From positions 248,001-312,000 of the forward strand of contig JAHBTK010000005.1 of NCBI GenBank assembly GCA_019638625.1: a stretch of DNA of 64,000 bases, in the 5' to 3' direction. The notes under the pieces are model-generated. The model was not told where the DNA came from. It was given only the letters and a program-made list of their open reading frames with translations, and did no database searches. The translations under genes and the position numbers were made by a program. The stretch comes from Chitinophagaceae bacterium. Its GTDB lineage: Bacteria > Bacteroidota > Bacteroidia > Chitinophagales > Chitinophagaceae. Position 1 is the stretch's first letter; each line of letters starts with the position of its first letter. Positions 1-7,369 of the stretch are shown here, in pieces.

Positions 1-49
1 TTAGTTGCTTATGATTTTCCGGGTTTGTCAGTATCTATTGATCGAACAC

Positions 50-94
50 AAAAAAGCCTTCAAAATCAGGGACTTTGAAGGCTTTTTATTTTTT
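50..94 (-). terminator. Bidirectional rho-independent terminator after tRNA-Lys
   Basis: A 14-bp inverted repeat pairs positions 51-64 with 74-87 around a 9-nt loop. On the - strand it lies directly after tRNA-Lys and ends in a run of U. On the + strand it is also followed by a T tract, so it could end a gene entering from the left edge as well. Confidence 0.8.
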
Positions 95-96
95 CG

Positions 97-169
<73 letters not shown>

Positions 170-176
170 GGGCGTG

Positions 177-206
177 CAAAAATAGGGTAAAATGATATTT
201 AATCAA
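177..206 (-). promoter_or_regulatory. Bacteroidota-type promoter of tRNA-Lys
   Basis: On the - strand a perfect TAnnTTTG box (TATTTTTG, 184-177) sits 7 nt before the tRNA. A TTG (206-204) lies 19 nt further upstream. Spacing and both elements fit the -33/-7 promoter known from Bacteroides, which makes this the best promoter in the window. Confidence 0.7.
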
Positions 207-347
207 CCAGAAATACATCCGCAAGGGATTCTTTGCCTGCTCTTACCCATGCCTTGGTTCCAGTCTTCCATGATTTTCAAAATAACCAAAAAATTTCAAT
301 CTACCTTCCATTAAATCAATCAGTTATAAACATTTGTTTTTTTCTCG

Positions 348-397
348 GTGACAATACTGTGACAATCGTCATTGATAGCCGTGATTATAATCACGGC
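348..397 (+). promoter_or_regulatory. Crp/Fnr-like operator with direct repeats
   Basis: Positions 378-397 are a perfect 20-bp palindrome, GCCGTGATTATAATCACGGC. Its core GTGA-N6-TCAC is the Crp/Fnr-family half-site arrangement. Just upstream GTGACAAT occurs twice (348-355 and 359-366), the second as part of an imperfect TGTGA-N6-TCATT. The palindrome centre lies about 62 bp before the likely start site near 450, the usual position for an upstream activator. That a Crp/Fnr-type regulator controls the downstream respiratory genes is inference. Confidence 0.5.
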
Positions 398-438
398 ACG
401 CTGGCATCAGCCTCACCTTTTCTGGGATTTTTGAGACA

Positions 439-446
439 TACTTTTA
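439..446 (+). promoter_or_regulatory. Probable -7 box of the cytochrome operon
   Basis: TACTTTTA matches the Bacteroidota -7 box TAnnTTTG at seven of eight positions and lies about 60 bp before the first start codon. No good -33 TTG is present, which would fit a promoter that depends on an activator. Confidence 0.35.
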
Positions 447-504
447 GCATGACATTATTCTTAACGCTGATCCCTTTAATTTTTTCAAGTCAAAATCTAC
501 TGTT

Positions 505-1179
505 ATGAAATTTTTACAAAGCAAATACACCTGGATACTAACCATATTGCTTTGGGGGTATATGCTGAGCTGCACCCATGACGATGAGTTGATTGCCGGT
601 TCAGGTCCCAACATTGAAAGAGGAAATGAAAAGCTGAGCTTGAGCGACTCGAAAGTAAGTTACGATAAAAGCCATTCCAATGTAGGTTGGGAAACAGCTT
701 ATATCGGTTCTACCGCACTTTTGACCGGACGGTTTAATTCATTCGGAATTAACGCATTCGAATTTGATGAATCCAATGCGGCAGGCATCAGTTTTGAAGC
801 CTGGGTATGGGTCAATTCGGTGAATACCAGTGAGCCGGGCCGCGACCAGGGTTGCTTGCAGGGCACTTTCGGCACCACTACCTCCATGACTACTGAATCC
901 GCTAACGTAGCTGTTATAAAGTCCAAATCGGTTGAGTTCAGCAAAACGGACAAAGGTTATATCGTAAAAGCAGATCTCACTTTTCATGGGTTTACAAAAG
1001 AAGTAACCGCGAAGCTGAGTTATGTAGGTAAAGCACCAGGCGGAAATGGTACTATGGAAATTTACGGGTTTAATCTCCAGTTCAATTTTCTGGCAAAAAC
1101 GGATTTCCAGATATCCTCAAGCAATGTTGGCGATAATATAGATGTATACTGCAATGCTATTTTCAGAAAGACATTGTAG
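505..1179 (+). CDS. YceI-like lipoprotein
   Basis: The 224-residue product starts with a lipoprotein signal ending at Cys23 (MLSC), so it is probably anchored in the periplasm or outer membrane. From about residue 45 it resembles the YceI-like lipocalin-type beta-barrel family: the opening S-x-V-x-W, a middle G-F-N-S-F strand, a T-F-H-G-F-T-K-E-V-T stretch near residues 160-170, and a closing F-R-K-T-L. YceI proteins bind polyisoprenoid-type lipids. The gene is first in a same-strand run of cytochrome and iron-sulfur genes. Some YceI proteins are tied to quinone or isoprenoid handling, so a lipid or quinone role here is plausible but is inference. The ATG is unambiguous and directly precedes the signal sequence. 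Confidence 0.75.
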   Translation: MKFLQSKYTWILTILLWGYMLSCTHDDELIAGSGPNIERGNEKLSLSDSKVSYDKSHSNVGWETAYIGSTALLTGRFNSFGINAFEFDESNAAGISFEAWVWVNSVNTSEPGRDQGCLQGTFGTTTSMTTESANVAVIKSKSVEFSKTDKGYIVKADLTFHGFTKEVTAKLSYVGKAPGGNGTMEIYGFNLQFNFLAKTDFQISSSNVGDNIDVYCNAIFRKTL

Positions 1180-1227
1180 AACGAAGCATGCATCAGAATT
1201 GAATCAGTCAGCTCTAAATTAAAAAAA

Positions 1228-1605
1228 ATGAAACTCAAGATATTTGTATCAGCCGCTGTCGCATGGCTCCTTATAGCAACAACGGGTTGCTATAAAGATG
1301 TATACTATCCTGATTTTGATCCCAACGCGCCTATCAGCTTCAGCGCCGACCTGCAGCCTATCCTTTCAAAAAGCTGTGCCAGTAGCGGATGTCATGATGA
1401 TGTGCCTGCGCATAAGCCTGCACTCACTCCTGACAAGGCTTATAATGCTCTTAAGTCCGGGGGTTTTATCGACCTGAATGTGCCCGAGAACAGTATTCTT
1501 TATCGCGTAATGAAATCAGGTGAGATGCCGCCAACCGGTGCACTAAAATCAACCGATGTACAAAAAGTGCTGTACTGGATCAAAAACGGCGCTCCCAATA
1601 ATTAA
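1228..1605 (+). CDS. Small cytochrome c-like lipoprotein with a CX4CH motif
   Basis: The 125-residue protein has an N-terminal hydrophobic stretch ending in a probable lipidated Cys21. Its only haem-type motif is Cys50-A-S-S-G-Cys55-His56. This is CX4CH rather than the usual CXXCH. A possible distal haem ligand is Met100 in an E-M-P-P segment, a place where class I cytochromes often carry Met. The family resembles short Bacteroidota lipoproteins annotated as cytochrome c domain proteins, in which this motif recurs. It probably passes electrons in the periplasm with the second cytochrome of this operon. Whether haem is really attached cannot be told from sequence alone. Confidence 0.65.
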   Translation: MKLKIFVSAAVAWLLIATTGCYKDVYYPDFDPNAPISFSADLQPILSKSCASSGCHDDVPAHKPALTPDKAYNALKSGGFIDLNVPENSILYRVMKSGEMPPTGALKSTDVQKVLYWIKNGAPNN

Positions 1606-1628
1606 TTGCAGAACTTAAATTTCCGACA

Positions 1629-2585
1629 ATGAAACACATACACACTATCGGGAAGCTCCTGAAACTGCTTACACTGATGCCTTTCATACTGTTATCAAGC
1701 GAGGCTCTTTTTGCCCAGGATTCCACTGCCGTAGAAACCCCTGAAGTTACAGAAGAAGAAGCTGTTGAAGAAAATACAGCGCCTGCCAGGAAGTATGTGA
1801 AAAATACCTTTGAAAGCATATGGCTCATCGATAATCAAACAGTAATGGTTCCTATTAAAGGGACTTTTGAAATGGATATTCTGCACCGGTTTGGCACTGT
1901 TGACAACGGGTACAAAGACTTTTATGGATTATTCGCCTCTTCCAATATCCGCCTTGGCTTCAATTATTCTCTTACCGGCAGGCTGATGACCGGCGTAGCC
2001 ATTACCAAATCAAACATGACCTGGGAGGGTTATGTTAAATATGCGATACTCACGCAAACAAGGGGAAATGAATATCCCGTTAGCCTGACATGGTATTCCA
2101 ATATGGCCGTTGAGACCCGGCTGAAAGAAAATTATATTCACGCGTCAGACCGGTTCTCTTATTTCCACCAGTTGCTTATTGCCCGCAAAATAAACGACAG
2201 GATATCAGTGCAGGTTGCACCAAGCCTGACCCATATGAATTTTGTATATGGCCAGTTTGTAGACAGTTTCATAGAGAAAAGCGGTAAGATCCGGGAAAGA
2301 AAGCATGATCACCTGGCAGTATCTGTTGCGGGAAGGTTCAGGATAAAAGAAGGCATGTACATTCTTGCTAATTACGATCAACCTCTTACGCGGCATAAAA
2401 CAGGGAACCCTCATCCTAATCTTTCTTTAGGACTGGAGGTCACTACCAGTTCTCACGCTTTCCAGATTTTTATGGGGAATTATTATTTTATGACACCGCA
2501 GCGCAATAACTATTACAACCAGAATAATTACCGCGATCAGCAATTTTTGATTGGCTTTAATATTACAAGATTGTGGAACTTTTAA
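1629..2585 (+). CDS. DUF5777-like outer membrane beta-barrel protein
   Basis: The 318-residue product has a signal peptide ending near residue 30 (A-L-F-A-Q). A short acidic, Glu-rich linker follows at roughly residues 35-52. The rest alternates polar and aromatic residues as beta-barrel strands do, and it ends in an aromatic Phe (L-W-N-F), the usual signature for outer membrane barrel insertion. It matches what I know of the DUF5777 family, which is common in Bacteroidota next to cytochromes and YceI proteins and has no established function. The gene starts 23 nt after the CX4CH lipoprotein, so co-transcription is likely. A role as a porin or conduit linking periplasmic electron carriers to the surface is speculation. 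Confidence 0.7.
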   Translation: MKHIHTIGKLLKLLTLMPFILLSSEALFAQDSTAVETPEVTEEEAVEENTAPARKYVKNTFESIWLIDNQTVMVPIKGTFEMDILHRFGTVDNGYKDFYGLFASSNIRLGFNYSLTGRLMTGVAITKSNMTWEGYVKYAILTQTRGNEYPVSLTWYSNMAVETRLKENYIHASDRFSYFHQLLIARKINDRISVQVAPSLTHMNFVYGQFVDSFIEKSGKIRERKHDHLAVSVAGRFRIKEGMYILANYDQPLTRHKTGNPHPNLSLGLEVTTSSHAFQIFMGNYYFMTPQRNNYYNQNNYRDQQFLIGFNITRLWNF

Positions 2586-2622
2586 ACTGAAACCCAATTT
2601 TTAAATTCAAAATTGATATACA

Positions 2623-3030
2623 ATGAAAGCTAAGTTCATAATGATTCTTTCCCTGATTATAGTTGTTATAATAACTGCCGGGTTTAAAATGTACGATCAG
2701 GAAAATCCATGGCCCGTGCCTGATAAATTTAAGAATATGAAAAATCCTGTGAATGCCGATGCGGAATCGCTGAAAACAGGTAAAGCATTGTGGGCAAAAC
2801 ATTGTCAGAGCTGCCACGGTAAAACCGGATTGGGTGATGGAAGCAAAGCGGCTCAATTAAAAACAGATCCTGGTAATTTTTCAGCAGCAGACTTTCATAA
2901 ACAGACCGATGGTTCCATCTTTTATAAAACCTCTGAAGGAAGGGACGATATGCCGGGCTTCAAAAAGAAGATCCCTGACCAGGATGAGATATGGAGCATC
3001 GTCAATTTTGTACGCACCTTGAAAAAGTAA
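2623..3030 (+). CDS. Monohaem cytochrome c
   Basis: The 135-residue protein starts with a membrane-spanning or signal segment (residues 5-21). It then carries one canonical haem site, C61-Q-S-C64-H65. A probable axial Met lies in R-D-D-M-P-G-F near residue 109. It ends with the W-S-I-V-N-F-V-R helix typical of class I cytochromes c. It is likely anchored to the periplasmic face of the inner membrane and could carry electrons between the NrfD/iron-sulfur module downstream and the envelope proteins upstream. The ATG lies 37 nt after the barrel gene stop. Confidence 0.85.
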   Translation: MKAKFIMILSLIIVVIITAGFKMYDQENPWPVPDKFKNMKNPVNADAESLKTGKALWAKHCQSCHGKTGLGDGSKAAQLKTDPGNFSAADFHKQTDGSIFYKTSEGRDDMPGFKKKIPDQDEIWSIVNFVRTLKK

Positions 3031-3138
3031 GCAGTAAAGACTTTTTACACAGCTTGTGTACCGCTAAACTGCTGTGTACGGAAAGCCCTGCCAGCTGGCC
3101 CGGATCTGTAATATATCGTTATAATTAAGTTTATTCCC

Positions 3139-3363
3139 ATGCCAACAGAACAAACAACAAGCTCGCGAAAAAAATTCATCATTGCCTGTTTAGGAGTCAT
3201 AGGATTGTCCGGGTCAGCAATATCCTTGTTTGGAAGCAGGAAGAAAAAGACAATGAAAATGCTGACAGAAGATGGCCGCCTGGTAGAAGTAGCTGCCAAC
3301 AGGGTTAAAAAAACAGGGAAAAAGATCTCTAACAAGGATATCCATCGATGGATAAAAAAATAA
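3139..3363 (+). CDS. Small membrane-anchored protein, partial sequence cousin of the next gene product
   Basis: This 74-residue protein has S-R-K-K-F-I-I followed by a hydrophobic segment (about residues 10-32), resembling a weak twin-arginine signal. A short basic tail of about 40 residues follows. Its K-M-L-T-E-D-G-R-L-V-E-V segment closely resembles K-L-L-S-I-D-G-E-V-I-E-V in the N-terminal part of the iron-sulfur protein encoded next. It therefore looks like a detached copy of that protein's export/linker region without clusters. I do not recognise the family. It could be a small subunit or assembly partner of the iron-sulfur/NrfD complex. It lies 24 nt before that gene. Confidence 0.6.
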   Translation: MPTEQTTSSRKKFIIACLGVIGLSGSAISLFGSRKKKTMKMLTEDGRLVEVAANRVKKTGKKISNKDIHRWIKK

Positions 3364-3387
3364 TCTATCGCTTTAACCAGAACCTGT

Positions 3388-4401
3388 ATGCAAAAAAAAG
3401 ATACATCAAGAAGATATTTTCTACTTAACGGCTTACTGGCCGGAGCAGGGTTAGCGGCAGGCTGTTCGGGAAAAACAGCCTTCACCCCCGACAGGGCTGA
3501 GGAGGCAGTTCCTTCAGGTGAAAAAGTAAAGCTGCTGAGTATAGACGGAGAGGTGATAGAAGTAGATAAAGCTTTCCTGAAGCCTGTACCTGACATACCC
3601 TACCCGTTTTCAAACCGGGAAGAAAGGGTTGGGATACAGGGAAAGAAATTTGTAATGGTGATCGATCTTTCCCGTTGCAAAAACTTGAAGAAATGCCAGT
3701 CTGCCTGCAATCACATGCACCACCTTCATCCTGGGCAGAACTGGCTGAAGATATATGCCATGCAGGATGCCGAACATACGGCTCCTTACTGGCAACCTGC
3801 TACCTGCATGCATTGTGACGAGCCCCCTTGTGTGAAGGTGTGCCCTGTAGACGCTACTTTCAAGCGCCAGGACGGAATTGTGCTGATCGACAGCGACCGT
3901 TGCGTTGGCTGCAGGTTCTGTATGGCCGCGTGTCCTTATTCAACCCGGGTATTCAACTGGGAAGAGCCTGCGCTTACCGAAGAAGTTGCCAGTCGTGAGT
4001 ATTCATGTGAAACGAGCGTGCCCCAAAAGAAAGGGACAGTCGGGAAATGTGATTTCTGCCCCGATATGGTACGAAAGGGGGAGTTGCCCCACTGTGTGAC
4101 TGCATGCCCCAACGGAGTGTTCTTTTTTGGAGATATGAATGAAGACGTTGTGACTAACGGGGCGGAAACTTTCCGGTTCAGCGATCTGATCCGCGATAAA
4201 GCAGGCTACCGGTTAATGGAAGACCTGGGAACAAAACCCAGTGTGTATTACCTGCCACCGGTAAACAGGAACTTCAAATTTGAAGAGGGATTGAAAACGG
4301 AAGAACCAAAACCCACATATAAAACGGTTGATCGTGGAAACTCAGAATACCTTAGATGCAAAAAAAATCACCCACGACCTTTTGCCGAAAAAATTTGGTA
4401 A
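3388..4401 (+). CDS. Tat-exported 4Fe-4S dicluster lipoprotein (NrfC/PsrB-like)
   Basis: The 337-residue protein begins with a twin-arginine-like signal (T-S-R-R-Y-F-L-L) that ends in a lipobox, A-A-G-C, so it is likely folded in the cytoplasm, exported, and lipid-anchored. Four cysteine motifs follow between about residues 100 and 245. Three are complete: C-x2-C-x4-C-x3-C-P, C-x2-C-x2-C-x3-C-P and C-x2-C-x11-C-x3-C-P. The first is C-K-N-L-K-K-C-Q-S-A-C, where Leu replaces the second Cys, suggesting three 4Fe-4S clusters and one 3Fe-4S cluster or a degenerate site. Proteins of this family shuttle electrons between an NrfD-type quinol subunit and a catalytic partner. The NrfD partner overlaps its 3' end. 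No catalytic subunit is nearby. Confidence 0.85.
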   Translation: MQKKDTSRRYFLLNGLLAGAGLAAGCSGKTAFTPDRAEEAVPSGEKVKLLSIDGEVIEVDKAFLKPVPDIPYPFSNREERVGIQGKKFVMVIDLSRCKNLKKCQSACNHMHHLHPGQNWLKIYAMQDAEHTAPYWQPATCMHCDEPPCVKVCPVDATFKRQDGIVLIDSDRCVGCRFCMAACPYSTRVFNWEEPALTEEVASREYSCETSVPQKKGTVGKCDFCPDMVRKGELPHCVTACPNGVFFFGDMNEDVVTNGAETFRFSDLIRDKAGYRLMEDLGTKPSVYYLPPVNRNFKFEEGLKTEEPKPTYKTVDRGNSEYLRCKKNHPRPFAEKIW

Positions 4402-5650
4402 ACGGGGTGTGATATGGACAGGTATACTTATTCTTTTCTGCCTCATCGGGCTGTTCGCTTACTACAGGCAACTGAGGTACGGGCTGGTAGTGACCCACAT
4501 GGGCGATTATGCATCATGGGGTATTTATATCTCCAATTTTGTGTTCTTTGTCGCCATCAGCCTGGTAGGCTCTCTGGTAACCGCCATATTCAGGCTGGGG
4601 AATATTCACTGGAGCACTCCGCTGACACGGATCGCCGAGATCATTGCGGTATCTGCCATCCTGTTTGCATCCTTTATCATTGTTGTGGATATGGGACGGC
4701 CCGAAAGGCTGGTGAATCTTTTTATATACGGACGCATCCAGTCGCCTATTATGTGGGATGTGATCGTGATCAGCACTTACCTTGTCATCAGTCTTCTGCT
4801 GTTGTACCTCCCTTTATTGCCCGACCTGAAAATATTGAATGATCAAAAAGAAAAGGGCAGGGGATGGTGGAGCAGGATATACGTTCTATTCGGGGGCTTC
4901 TGGAAAAGCAATGCCCGGCAGGAAAGGATTAATCAAAAAGCGGTACTTATATTGAGCATACTGATCATACCTGTAGCTTTTTGTATTCATACCGTTACTT
5001 CATGGTTGTTTGCTACCACTTATCGCCCGGGATGGGACAGTACCAACTTCGGCGCCTATTTTGTTTCCGGTGCTTTTTTGGTGGGCGCGGGAGCCGTAGT
5101 AATAGCTATGTATGTTTTCCGGAAAGTATACCATCTTGAGCGATACATTACGGAAACGCATTTCGACAAGATGGGAAAAGTGCTGGTACTCCTGGCACTG
5201 ATATATCTATACTTTAATGTGAACGAATACCTGGTACCGGCCTTTAAGATGAAAAAGACCGAAGAAGTACATCTGGTTACTTTATTTGCGGGCGACTTTG
5301 CACCCATGTTCTGGTTTTCGTTGCTTGCCGGACTCATTATACCTGCTGTTATCATGCTGTTCAAACAGGGAAGGAAACCCCTCCCTATGTTTATCCTGGG
5401 TATTATGGTAGTGGTAGGGGCATGGTTTAAACGATATCTTATTGTTACGCCTACCCTGTTACACCCTTTTTTGCCAATGGAGGATTCCCCCGAACGGTTT
5501 AAGCATTATTTCCCAAGCTGGGAAGAATGGGCCATTGCTATCGGATCGCTGGCAGGCGTATTGCTGATCATTACTTTTTTTGTAAGAATATTTCCTATTA
5601 TACCTATACAAGAAACAATTGCTGAACAAGATGCAACTCCTGAAAAATAA
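4334..5650 (+). CDS. NrfD/PsrC-family quinol-interacting membrane subunit
   Basis: The product of about 438 residues is polytopic with roughly eight to ten hydrophobic segments. It belongs to the NrfD/polysulfide reductase C family, which exchanges electrons between quinol and an iron-sulfur subunit. Typical elements are the early W-G-I-Y-I-S-N-F-V segment, R-P-E-R near residue 120, and a W-x-S-x-N-F-G-A-Y-F-V-S-G-like loop near residue 240. There is no ATG before the first membrane helix. I chose GTG at 4334; TTG at 4328 is also possible. Either start overlaps the iron-sulfur gene by about 70 nt, implying translational coupling. The C-terminus overlaps the next gene by 20 nt. Confidence 0.85.
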   Translation: METQNTLDAKKITHDLLPKKFGKRGVIWTGILILFCLIGLFAYYRQLRYGLVVTHMGDYASWGIYISNFVFFVAISLVGSLVTAIFRLGNIHWSTPLTRIAEIIAVSAILFASFIIVVDMGRPERLVNLFIYGRIQSPIMWDVIVISTYLVISLLLLYLPLLPDLKILNDQKEKGRGWWSRIYVLFGGFWKSNARQERINQKAVLILSILIIPVAFCIHTVTSWLFATTYRPGWDSTNFGAYFVSGAFLVGAGAVVIAMYVFRKVYHLERYITETHFDKMGKVLVLLALIYLYFNVNEYLVPAFKMKKTEEVHLVTLFAGDFAPMFWFSLLAGLIIPAVIMLFKQGRKPLPMFILGIMVVVGAWFKRYLIVTPTLLHPFLPMEDSPERFKHYFPSWEEWAIAIGSLAGVLLIITFFVRIFPIIPIQETIAEQDATPEK

Positions 5651-6518
5651 ATCCGGACTCCTGGCCATACTCTCGCTGGCATTTGCTTTTTCAGTAAAGG
5701 CCCAGGATGAAGCAACCAGAACAATGCTGGTAGATATCAGCTATCATATGCCTGCAAACAGAGTACCTTATTTAAAGGTGACCGCCAAAGAAAAAGTGGG
5801 CAGGAACTTTATTCCCTTAAAGGACATCATAGGGAAAGTGTATATAAACGAAGAAGCAGAAAGTTCCCTGCTGGAAGATATCCGGACAGACAGTAAAGGA
5901 GAAAGCAGGATCTTTATCCCTGCCGCTTTTAAGACGGTATGGGATGCTTCGGGCTCTCACCAGTTTATTGTCGTTACGGAAGCAGGGGAAGAATTTGAAT
6001 CCGTCCAAAGCGAAGTGGAGGTGACCAAAGCAAAAATAGAGATAGATACCGTTTATGAAAATGGCGTGAGGAATATCATCGTAAAGGTTTCTGAACAGCA
6101 ATCCGGTGAGTGGCAGCCGGCGGGTGATGTGGAGGTGAAAATTGCCATACAAAGGCTATTAGGTAACCTGCCTGTAGGAGAGGAGGATATCTACACTACC
6201 GATGAGGAAGGCACTGTATCGGTAGAGTTTACAAGAGACAGTTTGCCGGGAGACGAAGAGGGAAACTATGTGATTGTTGCCTGGACAGAAGATCATGAAC
6301 AATTCGGAAATGTTTTTGCAGAAAAAACAGTCAACTGGGGCGTAGCGCAGGAACCACAGGACTTTTCAAGCAGGCGATCGTTATGGGCTACAGGCACTCA
6401 GGCGCCTGTATGGTTGCTGGGGCTTGCTTTTTCCATTATAGGCGGGGTATGGGGAACGCTCATTTATCTTTTTATACAGATCGTCCAGATCCGTAAATTA
6501 GGAAAAACGGCGGACTAA
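5631..6518 (+). CDS. Envelope protein with signal peptide and C-terminal membrane anchor
   Basis: Starting at ATG 5631 gives a 295-residue protein with a clean signal peptide ending at S-V-K-A-Q. An upstream in-frame TTG at 5619 would only add four residues. The middle is Glu/Val-rich with the alternating pattern of Ig-like or carboxypeptidase-regulatory beta-sandwiches, including two 'D-x-x-G' turns of the kind seen in such folds. Near the C-terminus (about residues 260-285) there is one strong membrane helix followed by a basic tail. I do not recognise a named family. Its start overlaps the NrfD gene, so it is very likely made with the quinol-oxidising module and may hold a periplasmic partner in place. 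Confidence 0.7.
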   Translation: MQLLKNKSGLLAILSLAFAFSVKAQDEATRTMLVDISYHMPANRVPYLKVTAKEKVGRNFIPLKDIIGKVYINEEAESSLLEDIRTDSKGESRIFIPAAFKTVWDASGSHQFIVVTEAGEEFESVQSEVEVTKAKIEIDTVYENGVRNIIVKVSEQQSGEWQPAGDVEVKIAIQRLLGNLPVGEEDIYTTDEEGTVSVEFTRDSLPGDEEGNYVIVAWTEDHEQFGNVFAEKTVNWGVAQEPQDFSSRRSLWATGTQAPVWLLGLAFSIIGGVWGTLIYLFIQIVQIRKLGKTAD

Positions 6519-6665
6519 CAAACGATAAAGGGGTTAGCGCTGCTCATCGCCGGAAGCATCTATTTTGTGCATAATATTATTTCCCTGCCACAGGCTGCTT
6601 ATCCCTGGAAGCATAAAATTTTTGACACAAATGGTCTTCGGGAGCAGCCCGCCTTAAACAACCTT
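6519..6665 (+). other. Intergenic stretch with possible gene remnant
   Basis: Directly after the preceding stop, one frame reads through a hydrophobic then polar segment (…G-L-A-L-L-I-A-G-S-I-Y-F-V…) that looks like the start of an anchored protein. It has no ATG, only ATA at 6525 or GTG at 6567, and it soon runs into sequence antisense to hisH. It may be a decayed fragment or chance. No clear terminator is visible for either convergent gene. Confidence 0.25.
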
Positions 6666-7277
6666 CTAGATTTTATTAATAAAATTCCTCAATATTGTTT
6701 CACCCGCTGCAGCGCTTTTTTCAGGGTGAAACTGTACCCCGTAAAAGTTATCCTTATGCAACGCGGAACCATAGGGGATTATGTAATTGGTAGTAGCGAT
6801 CGTATGCCCACCCAGCGCGGCATAATAGCTGTGCACGAAATAGGTATAACTGCCTTCGGGAAGACCTTCAAACAAGGGAGATTGTAAGTCATAAATCGTA
6901 TTCCACCCGATTTGGGGAATTTTCAGCGTTTCACCGGAAGTGCTTTCCCGTCGGGCGGCGCCGAAAAATTTCACATCCTCATCAAATATACCGAGGCAAT
7001 CCACATTGTTTTCTTCGGAAAAACGGCACATGAGCTGCATGCCGAGGCATATGCCCAGCACAGGTTGCCGCAGGTTTTTAATAACAATGTCCAGCCCTCT
7101 GTCTTTCAGGTATCGCATGGCGCTGCTGGCTTCGCCGACGCCCGGAAAAATAACTTTATCCGCCGCCCGGATTGCCGTTACATCATCGGTAACTTTTGCC
7201 GTGACGCCTATCCGTTCCAAAGCATACAGCACCGATTGAATATTACCGGCATTGTATTTTATTATCGCAAGATTCAT
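6666..7277 (-). CDS. hisH: Imidazole glycerol phosphate synthase, glutaminase subunit HisH
   Basis: The 203-residue class I glutamine amidotransferase shows the nucleophile motif G-I-C-L-G-M-Q, the catalytic H-P-E-K near the C-terminus, and the HisH-type opening I-I-K-Y-N-A-G-N-I. HisH supplies ammonia to HisF in histidine synthesis, producing IGP and AICAR. No hisF or other his gene is in the window, so this copy is separated from its partner. It lies downstream of trpA on the same strand, with a tRNA-Gly gene on the opposite strand between them. Only 18 nt separate its ATG from that tRNA, and no -7 box is visible, so read-through from the trp operon is a reasonable guess. Confidence 0.9.
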   Translation of the reverse strand: MNLAIIKYNAGNIQSVLYALERIGVTAKVTDDVTAIRAADKVIFPGVGEASSAMRYLKDRGLDIVIKNLRQPVLGICLGMQLMCRFSEENNVDCLGIFDEDVKFFGAARRESTSGETLKIPQIGWNTIYDLQSPLFEGLPEGSYTYFVHSYYAALGGHTIATTNYIIPYGSALHKDNFYGVQFHPEKSAAAGETILRNFINKI

Positions 7278-7279
7278 CG

Positions 7280-7287
7280 TATATTTA
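7280..7287 (+). promoter_or_regulatory. Probable -7 box of tRNA-Gly
   Basis: TATATTTA matches TAnnTTTG except for the last base and ends 8 nt before the tRNA. It sits in the 18-nt space between the hisH start codon and the tRNA, so the rest of this promoter must lie inside hisH. The nearest TTG (7252-7254) is 25 nt upstream, which is long for the -33 element. Confidence 0.4.
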
Positions 7288-7295
7288 TTTTACCA

Positions 7296-7368
7296 GCGGA
7301 AGTAGCTCAGTTGGCAGAGCATCAGTTTCCCAAACTGAAGGCCGCGGGTTCGAGCCCCGTTTTCCGCT
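7296..7368 (+). tRNA. tRNA-Gly (anticodon CCC)
   Basis: The 73-nt sequence folds as a complete tRNA. The acceptor stem pairs 7296-7302 with 7361-7367, the D arm is AGCTCAGTTGGCAGAGC, the anticodon loop is T-T-CCC-A-A, and the T loop is TTCGAGC. The discriminator is T, and CCA is not encoded. It is tail-to-tail with trpA, whose stop codon begins one nucleotide beyond the tRNA's last base. It is head-to-head with hisH. Transcripts of trpA-hisH would therefore run antisense through it. Confidence 0.95.
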
Positions 7369-7369
7369 C

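Larger units (their letters stand above)
207..504. other. Intergenic region between tRNA-Lys and the cytochrome operon
   Basis: No convincing protein gene is present. A reading frame at 233-508 has no homology that I recognise and no signal sequence. The region holds the regulatory elements listed separately: direct GTGACAAT repeats, a perfect 20-bp palindrome and a -7 box, all pointing to control of the operon that starts at 505. Confidence 0.6.

Noticed and set aside
233..508. 91-codon open frame upstream of the YceI-like gene
   Set aside because: It has no recognisable domain or signal, starts at a non-preferred codon context, and covers the Crp/Fnr-like palindrome and -7 box, so it is most likely chance.
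6567..6887. 106-codon + strand frame over the end of hisH
   Set aside because: Most of it is antisense to hisH, which has full-length family support.
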